A stretch of 10,522 nt of DNA from assembly GCA_013331265.1 (NCBI GenBank), contig DUGS01000174.1, positions 15,328 to 25,849 of the forward strand, in the 5' to 3' direction. The notes beneath the pieces were generated by a model, which saw only the letters and a list, made by a program, of their open reading frames with translations, made no database searches and was not told where the DNA came from. Below are positions 6,042 to 10,522 of this stretch, in pieces. The position numbers were made by a program, and so were the translations under genes. This DNA comes from Methanosarcina sp. Its GTDB lineage: Archaea; Halobacteriota; Methanosarcinia; Methanosarcinales; Methanosarcinaceae. Numbering within the stretch: position 1 is the stretch's first letter; each line of letters starts with the position of its first letter.

Positions 6042-7427
6042 TCACGAATCAATAATTTCTTTCTTTCTCAAAACAGTTATGAGCTTCACTACTGAATAAG
6101 CAGCTCTGGTTATCCCCATACTGCGGTCATCTACATCTGTCCCAACTAAATATAGATTTTTTATTGGAGTAACTGTTTCTGCTATAAAACCGTTTATTGC
6201 CACAGAAGCTTTTTCTGGAATAGTAATTTGGTTATGAATCATATCTATATGTTTATTTATACCAGGATAAACTCGCAAAATGGTGTTGTATGCTTCCAGC
6301 TTTTCAGATTCTAAGGAGTTATTCTCATCTATGGAAAACATAAAGCCCACAAGTTTTTTTCCCTCGGGAGCAAAGCTTTTGTTGTAATTGCTTATTGGCA
6401 TTGCCCAGAATGGCTTCTTCTTAAACCACACTTCTCCCCCTATGTAGTTGAATTCTTCAAACTCTTCATCCAGACCAAGCCATATTGTTAAGGCTTTCGA
6501 TTGTTTGATTCTGTTCAAATCCGAAACATAGGACAAAGGCAAATCAGTAACGTATTTGGGGAGATCTTTTGCAAAAGCTGAATAAATAATTATATCCGCA
6601 AAATAGGAACCTTCTTTTGTCAAGACTCCTTTTGCAGTGTTGTTTTCTGTGATTATCTGTTCTACAGCAGTATTGGTTTTAATCTCAACCGTTTCTGGTA
6701 AAGAATACAAAATGGCATTTAATATCGCCTTCAAACCATTTCGTGGATAAAATTGGTTATAATTTACTTTATTATTGTTTAACAATCTGCTGACATAAGA
6801 TACTCTCTTAAATGTATCAAGATTATGTTCGCTATTTTCATAAGTAATGTCCTTTTCGATATCCTCTTCAATAAATCCCCCTCCAACAAACATTCTCTGA
6901 ACTGATGTCTCTTTTGCGGATTTTCCAGACAAAAAATAGCTAAATGTATCCATGAATTCTTTTGTATCAGATGAAAGTGTGTTCCATGGAAGGCATTGAT
7001 AAACTGAGATGTTAGAAAGATCAGTCCCGAATTGCCATGAAAGCAGCATTTTAGTTAACGATTGCGCAATTATTAGGCGGTCTTTTTTCGGCAACATATC
7101 CATTGTAAGATAGCCCTTAAGAGTAGTAGGTACTTCCTTCAAGCCATATGCATCACGTATAAAATAGTCACCATAATCAACAAAAGCAGGAACATAGTCA
7201 AAATAATTTTCCATTAAATATCTTAGTGGTCCGCCGCTGTGTAGTTGAGTAATCGCATGGGGCCCGGTATCAACTTGATAACCGTTAACAAGATAGCTAT
7301 TACAATTATTTCCCAGGTTTCTATTTTTCTCTAAAAGAAGAACATTTTTCCCTGATTTTGATAATACCAGAGCAGATAATAATCCGCTGACTCCGCCACC
7401 TATTACAATTGAATCATAATTGTTCAT
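6042..7427 (-). CDS. Phytoene-desaturase (CrtI)-like FAD-dependent oxidoreductase
   Basis: This 461-residue flavoprotein has an N-terminal Rossmann dinucleotide-binding motif, SIVIGGGVSGLLSALVLSKS, with glycines 10, 12 and 15. The ribose-binding acidic residue is Glu33 in LLLEKN. Next comes a substrate-site signature with GYQVDTGPHAIT (about 49-60). Near the C terminus, NLYLVGTDVDDRSMGITRAA completes the FAD site, as in carotenoid desaturases, prenyl reductases and amine-oxidase-like proteins. Its length is slightly below that of classic CrtI enzymes (about 490-510). In Methanosarcina acetivorans a CrtI homolog has been reported to make hydroxyarchaeol by hydrating a lipid double bond, so a role in membrane-lipid or isoprenoid modification is plausible. 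I cannot tell whether this is that ortholog. Upstream on its strand, TTAATTAATATC at 7448-7459 is a TATA candidate at leaderless spacing, and there is no clear ribosome site. It is notably AT-rich compared with recQ, which may reflect transfer. Confidence 0.85.
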   Translation of the reverse strand: MNNYDSIVIGGGVSGLLSALVLSKSGKNVLLLEKNRNLGNNCNSYLVNGYQVDTGPHAITQLHSGGPLRYLMENYFDYVPAFVDYGDYFIRDAYGLKEVPTTLKGYLTMDMLPKKDRLIIAQSLTKMLLSWQFGTDLSNISVYQCLPWNTLSSDTKEFMDTFSYFLSGKSAKETSVQRMFVGGGFIEEDIEKDITYENSEHNLDTFKRVSYVSRLLNNNKVNYNQFYPRNGLKAILNAILYSLPETVEIKTNTAVEQIITENNTAKGVLTKEGSYFADIIIYSAFAKDLPKYVTDLPLSYVSDLNRIKQSKALTIWLGLDEEFEEFNYIGGEVWFKKKPFWAMPISNYNKSFAPEGKKLVGFMFSIDENNSLESEKLEAYNTILRVYPGINKHIDMIHNQITIPEKASVAINGFIAETVTPIKNLYLVGTDVDDRSMGITRAAYSVVKLITVLRKKEIIDS

Positions 7428-7599
7428 AATATTTCTTTATAGGGTGATATTAATTAATAATTTTCTGTTAACCAGGGATAATAGCTCGCATGGGTGATAG
7501 TAAACTCCGCAGTCCCAATTGCTTTATGAAAACATTCAATAAAACCAGGATAAGAGACTGATTTCGGGTATATGCACATCGGATAAATCCATCTGATAG

Positions 7600-7729
7600 G
7601 AGCTGATCCCAAAACTCAAAAATCACTTCTTTAAACTCGATTTCAAAATAATTATTACAGCTGCTGATATGGAAATTGGTCCTGATACTCTATGAGTTTG
7701 GAAATAAAAGTTGGTTTTGGGATAGGCTC
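7600..7729. mobile_element. Possible MITE or IS remnant with 16-bp imperfect terminal inverted repeats
   Basis: The left end GAGCTGATCCCAAAAC (7600-7615) and right end GTTTTGGGATAGGCTC (7714-7729) are reverse complements except for two adjacent positions. The 98 bp between have no ORF, so no transposase is present. The size and ends suit a miniature inverted-repeat element or a deleted insertion sequence. I see no convincing target-site duplication in the flanks. The flank 7428-7599 shows only promoter-type AT-rich DNA for the gene on its left. Confidence 0.4.
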
Positions 7730-7870
7730 GATGTTTAAGTAAATTTGGGAATTTGATCTGGAAACCTGGGATAATACTTAGAAAATAGCAGCATAATATA
7801 AAACAGAAAATATAATCCTCAATCTAAATGAAATATCCATGTTTCTGAATGTTTATTCTTACATTTATAT

Positions 7871-8005
7871 ATGAGTACCGTTCAAATTAATAACAGGAAA
7901 ACTGGAACCTTGTATTCAATAAAAGTGTTGAAGTTATGGATGACTCTAATGTTTTTGCTGATAATTTGGGTTCTTTTCGTTCTGTTTATGATGGTTACTG
8001 GTTAA
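7871..8005 (+). CDS. Putative 44-residue single-pass membrane microprotein
   Basis: An ATG at 7871 opens 44 codons ending in TAA (8003-8005). The first 21 residues are polar and basic (MSTVQINNRK, then KVLK). Residues 22-42 are an uninterrupted hydrophobic helix (LWMTLMFLLIIWVLFVLFMM), and the C terminus is VTG. This is a typical small single-pass membrane protein, with the positive N-terminal side likely cytoplasmic. The start is uncertain. There is no ribosome site at 7871, and the TATA-like ATTTATATATG at 7863-7873 overlaps the ATG, so transcription might begin near 7895. In that case the TTG at 7910 (after CTGGAAC) or the ATG at 7940 would give 31 or 21 residues. If the TATA element AATATAAAAC near 7796-7805 is used, the ATG at 7871 is available. 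No family is recognised. Confidence 0.45.
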   Translation: MSTVQINNRKTGTLYSIKVLKLWMTLMFLLIIWVLFVLFMMVTG

Positions 8006-8093
8006 TTGGACTGTTCTTTAATGGACAGACCGAAAACTACTCTGGCTGAAAATATTACCTATAAGGTCTACTGAATGTATAATGAATATCAAA

Positions 8094-8103
8094 TCTTTAT
8101 TAC
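8094..8103 (+). promoter_or_regulatory. Possible TATA element of the candidate sRNA
   Basis: CTTTATTACT is centred about 26 bp before 8125, the base at which the 19-bp stem of the candidate sRNA begins. The match to the consensus is moderate. No similar element lies upstream of the opposite strand's end of the structure, which favours plus-strand transcription. Confidence 0.3.
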
Positions 8104-8124
8104 TAAGTTAAAATAAGTTATTTT

Positions 8125-8274
8125 GCAAATGATGGAAGTAAAGATGACATGTGCGGCCATGTTTCTTCCCCCTCCTCCTCTTACCTCTTACCAGAAACTT
8201 CCCAGGCGCTGAGGATGCCTGGTTAAGAGGCTACAATAGCCGCCCCATCCCCCCTTCTTTACTTCCATATTTGC
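8125..8274 (+). ncRNA. Candidate structured small RNA with anti-Shine-Dalgarno-like loop
   Basis: The ends pair as a 19-bp stem with one bulged G (8131): 8125-8130 with 8269-8274, and 8132-8144 with 8256-8268. Inside are GCGGC (8153-8157) with GCCGC (8239-8243), CCTCTTA (8184-8190) with the region 8223-8230, and a hairpin CCAGGC (8202-8207) with GCCTGG (8217-8222). The segment 8165-8190 is almost purely pyrimidine and contains CCTCCTCCTCTTACCTC, complementary to Shine-Dalgarno sequences. The element is far more GC-rich than its surroundings, a common sign of structured RNA in AT-rich archaea. Small RNAs that mask ribosome-binding sites are known in Methanosarcina mazei (for example sRNA41); I cannot tell whether this is related. 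Alternatives are a MITE with long terminal repeats, or a minus-strand leader whose purine tract precedes a 23-codon frame (8089-8160). Confidence 0.5.
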
Positions 8275-8278
8275 TTTT

Positions 8279-8305
8279 CCGCCTTAGCGGCCTCACCTTT
8301 TCTTC
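8279..8305 (+). terminator. Short hairpin and pyrimidine tract after the candidate sRNA
   Basis: CCGC (8279-8282) and GCGG (8287-8290) flank a CTTA loop. They are followed by a pyrimidine-rich run ending TTTTCTTCTT. It starts five bases beyond the sRNA stem, so it is placed to end that transcript. The stem is only 4 bp and the T run is interrupted, so this is tentative. Confidence 0.3.
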
Positions 8306-8398
8306 TTAAGTCCTATCAGCTTACGAAGAAATGGCACCATCATCGTTACCTGGGGGTTTTACTCTCCAGTACGGGACTTTAAGTTTCATGGTACTGGA
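8300..8398. repeat. Two inverted repeats in the gap upstream of recQ
   Basis: TTCTTC (8300-8305) pairs with GAAGAA (8325-8330), and TCCAGTAC (8365-8372) pairs with GTACTGGA (8391-8398) around an 18-nt interval. No convincing gene lies between 8275 and 8838: a 70-codon frame at 8331-8543 has no family resemblance and no clear ribosome site. The second repeat may be an RNA hairpin or operator; its role is unknown. Confidence 0.35.
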
Positions 8399-8711
8399 AA
8401 GGGAACTATGTGTGTTCAGGAAATTCTATTATGTACTCAGAGATAAATCACTTAATCTGGAACTGTTCTCTATACATAATAGATTTCTTAGTAGAGTTAA
8501 ACGCTATTATTACATAAATTTCTTTCTAAAGTATGGCCCTTAATGGTCTCAGTAAAACCACTCTATTTTTCATCTCTCCATTTTTGACAAGAAGCTTATT
8601 CTAATTCTTTGAGAACGGCTGATTATGTCCTGGATGCCGAATGCATAATACTTTCACCCTGCATACCTGCAACTTAAATAAGATGAATTCAAAACATCTC
8701 AGCATTGTGGA

Positions 8712-8737
8712 TGCACAAATAATTATAGTATTGTGCA
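8712..8737. promoter_or_regulatory. Inverted repeat around a TATA-like tract upstream of recQ
   Basis: TGCACAA (8712-8718) and TTGTGCA (8731-8737) are perfect reverse complements flanking AATTATAGTA, a possible TATA core about 120 bp before the recQ start. A repressor binding the dyad would cover the promoter. This is inference from position; no other part of 8540-8838 shows a gene. Confidence 0.35.
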
Positions 8738-8782
8738 AGTGTTGTAAATCGCTTTATGGAATTACCAGATATGTAAATTGAC

Positions 8783-8809
8783 TCCGAGAGACTTTTCGGA
8801 ATCTTTTTT
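8783..8809 (+). terminator. Hairpin with T-run upstream of recQ
   Basis: TCCGA (8783-8787) and TCGGA (8796-8800) form a 5-bp stem, and TTTTTT follows at 8804-8809. It resembles an intrinsic terminator and sits 36 bp before the recQ start. It could end upstream transcription or act as an attenuator in a recQ leader. The stem is weak. Confidence 0.3.
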
Positions 8810-8844
8810 GGCATAGTAAGAATTTTGCAAGTTCAGGGATGAAA

Positions 8845-10522
8845 ATGGGTACTGATCATGGAGTATTGAAGAATAGTAAAAATGAACTCGAATCCAGTGT
8901 ATTGTTGTCTTCCAGAATGCACTCTGTACTCCGTCAGTACTTTGGATATACTGCTTTTCGACCTCTTCAGGAAGAAATCATCCGGGATGTTCTGGACCGA
9001 AAAGATGTGTTTGTGCTCATGCCCACAGGAGGGGGCAAATCAATTTGCTATCAGCTGCCTTCTCTACTTATGGATGGAGTTACTGTTGTAGTCTCTCCTC
9101 TTATTTCCCTGATGAAAGACCAGGTGGACGGGCTTGAAGCAAATGGGATTGCTGCAGCCTGCATGAACAGCACCCAGAGTGTCAGAGAAAGACGGGATGT
9201 TAAAACAGCTTTTCTGGAAAACAGATTGAAGGTATTGTATATTGCCCCCGAGAGGCTTATGATGCCCGGGACTTTTGCTTTCCTGAAGAAAGGCAAAGTA
9301 AGTCTCTTTGCAATTGATGAGGCGCACTGTATTTCTGAATGGGGGCATGACTTCCGGCCCGAGTACCGAAAACTGAAACTCCTGAGGGATTCAAAGAACG
9401 GTTTTCCTGATGTGCCTGTTATTGCACTTACGGCTACAGCTACCGAGAGGGTCAAAAAAGATATTATATCTCAGCTCGGGCTTGATATCGACCCGGAAAA
9501 AGGTCCTTACATTGCCAGCTTTAACCGTAGCAATCTTTACTATGAGGTCAGACCAAAGAAAGATACTTTTTCAGAAATAACTGAATACCTGCTCAGGCAC
9601 AGGGGTGAAGCCGGAATAATTTACTGCCAGAGCCGGAACAATGTAGAAACACTTACAAGAAAGCTGAACATTGCCGGGTTCAGGGCCCTTCCCTATCATG
9701 CCGGACTCTCAGATGCCGAACGTGCCAGAAACCAGGAGATGTTCATAAAGGACGATGTGGACATAATAGTGGCTACGATTGCCTTTGGGATGGGGATCGA
9801 CAAGTCAAATGTCAGGTTTGTAATACACTATGACCTTCCCAGGAACCTTGAAAGTTATTATCAGGAAACAGGACGAGGGGGCAGGGACGGCGGCCCATGT
9901 GAATGCATCCTTTTTTTCAGCAGGGGAGACCGCTTTAAAATTGAGTACTTCATAGCGCAGAAGACAAACGAAAAAGAAAAGGACATCTCCCTTGTGCAGT
10001 TAAGGCAGATGGTAGCTTACTGTGAAGGCAATAAGTGCAGGCGTCAGACACTCATGGAATATTTCGGTGAAGAACTTTCAATACCATGTGGTAACTGCGA
10101 TACCTGCCTCAGACCTAAGAACACTTTTGACGGGACTGCAGCTGCTATAAAACTGATCGCCTGTGTCCAGGAATTGAACCAGCGTTTTGGTACTAACTAT
10201 GTTATTGATGTACTCACAGGCTCAAAGAATAAAAAGATCAGGCAGCACCGTCATGAAAAACTGAAAGCCCACGGCAGCGGCAAAGAATTTACAAAGGAGC
10301 AGTGGAGGTCGCTTGCCTCCGAAATACTGAACACCGGGCTTCTGGAAGTCAGTGGAGCTCAGTATCCTGTCCTGAAACTGAATGCTATGAGCAGGAAAAT
10401 TTTAAACGGTTCGGAAAGCGTTGAACTTGTCTGTCCTGATGGGTTTATACCCGAAACTGAAGGAAACCCTACGCAGCCAGCGCCAGAAGGCAAAATTCCA
10501 GGAAAAGAAAAAGCAGGAAAAG
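8845..10522 (+). CDS. recQ: ATP-dependent DNA helicase RecQ, 3' end outside the window
   Basis: A superfamily 2 3'-to-5' DNA helicase of DNA repair and recombination, open to the right edge (559 codons visible). With the start at 8845, motifs in order are: FGYTAFRPLQEEII (motif 0), Walker A MPTGGGKS (59-66, Lys65), DEAH (158-161) followed by the aromatic-rich CISEWGHDFRP loop, ALTATAT (motif III), IIYCQSR (IV), and QETGRGGRDG (340-349, motif VI). The zinc-binding cysteines Cys398, Cys415, Cys418 and Cys421 have the same spacing as the Escherichia coli enzyme. An RQC winged-helix domain follows (about 430-525). The HRDC domain expected in full-length bacterial RecQ would lie beyond the window. 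ATG at 8845 has AGGG six bases upstream; ATG at 8839 is too close to it, and ATG at 8917 would leave too little sequence before FGY. Identity to bacterial RecQ is striking, and most archaea lack this family, which suggests transfer. Confidence 0.95.
   Translation, partial: MGTDHGVLKNSKNELESSVLLSSRMHSVLRQYFGYTAFRPLQEEIIRDVLDRKDVFVLMPTGGGKSICYQLPSLLMDGVTVVVSPLISLMKDQVDGLEANGIAAACMNSTQSVRERRDVKTAFLENRLKVLYIAPERLMMPGTFAFLKKGKVSLFAIDEAHCISEWGHDFRPEYRKLKLLRDSKNGFPDVPVIALTATATERVKKDIISQLGLDIDPEKGPYIASFNRSNLYYEVRPKKDTFSEITEYLLRHRGEAGIIYCQSRNNVETLTRKLNIAGFRALPYHAGLSDAERARNQEMFIKDDVDIIVATIAFGMGIDKSNVRFVIHYDLPRNLESYYQETGRGGRDGGPCECILFFSRGDRFKIEYFIAQKTNEKEKDISLVQLRQMVAYCEGNKCRRQTLMEYFGEELSIPCGNCDTCLRPKNTFDGTAAAIKLIACVQELNQRFGTNYVIDVLTGSKNKKIRQHRHEKLKAHGSGKEFTKEQWRSLASEILNTGLLEVSGAQYPVLKLNAMSRKILNGSESVELVCPDGFIPETEGNPTQPAPEGKIPGKEKAGK

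Noticed and set aside
8089..8160. Minus-strand 23-codon frame preceded by a GGAGGAGG-like tract
   Set aside because: The strong ribosome-like tract is the complement of the pyrimidine loop of the candidate sRNA; there is no TATA element upstream on that strand and the peptide is not informative.
8331..8543. 70-codon plus-strand frame
   Set aside because: No ribosome site, no recognisable family and no supporting context; it crosses an inverted repeat.
9051..9455. Minus-strand frames of 134 and 94 codons
   Set aside because: They are shadows of the recQ helicase domain, whose motifs are unambiguous on the plus strand.

Overview
The window looks like Methanosarcina-type archaeal chromosome. 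The intergenic DNA is AT-rich, with TATA elements set back from the genes. Several genes seem to use TTG starts or leaderless transcripts. The proteins include an archaeal PUA-domain protein, methanogen-type orphan proteins and a bacterial-type RecQ helicase, a combination that fits Methanosarcina. The genus assignment is inference, because no rRNA or tRNA is present.

Left part (1-4605): a PUA-domain RNA-binding protein on the minus strand is divergent from a tandem array of three paralogous plus-strand genes (876-1952, 2096-3145, 3472-4605). Each paralog begins with TTG and carries an N-terminal ribbon-helix-helix-like segment joined to a long conserved C-terminal region of unknown function. 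Each has its own TATA element and a long (about 75-160 nt) 5' leader containing overlapping inverted repeats. They are therefore probably separately transcribed regulators rather than one operon.

Middle part (4606-7427): a short protein that looks like a glutamine-amidotransferase-fold protein without an obvious catalytic Cys (4657-5223, probably leaderless) is followed by two minus-strand genes. One is a 100-residue orphan (5380-5682) and the other a phytoene-desaturase/CrtI-like FAD oxidoreductase (6042-7427). The 360 bp between them hold two repeat pairs, one spaced 36-37-36 bp like a CRISPR unit and one an abutting 31/30-bp duplication.

Right part (7428-10522): about 1.4 kb without a large gene, then recQ, which runs off the right edge. 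The gap holds a 130-bp inverted-repeat element resembling a MITE or IS remnant, a 44-codon single-pass membrane microprotein, and a 150-nt element closed by a 19-bp stem. That element has a pyrimidine-rich strand resembling the anti-Shine-Dalgarno sequence and is the best candidate for an undescribed small RNA. Further inverted repeats lie just upstream of recQ. The most interesting items are the candidate sRNA at 8125-8290 and the TTG-started paralog array with structured leaders.
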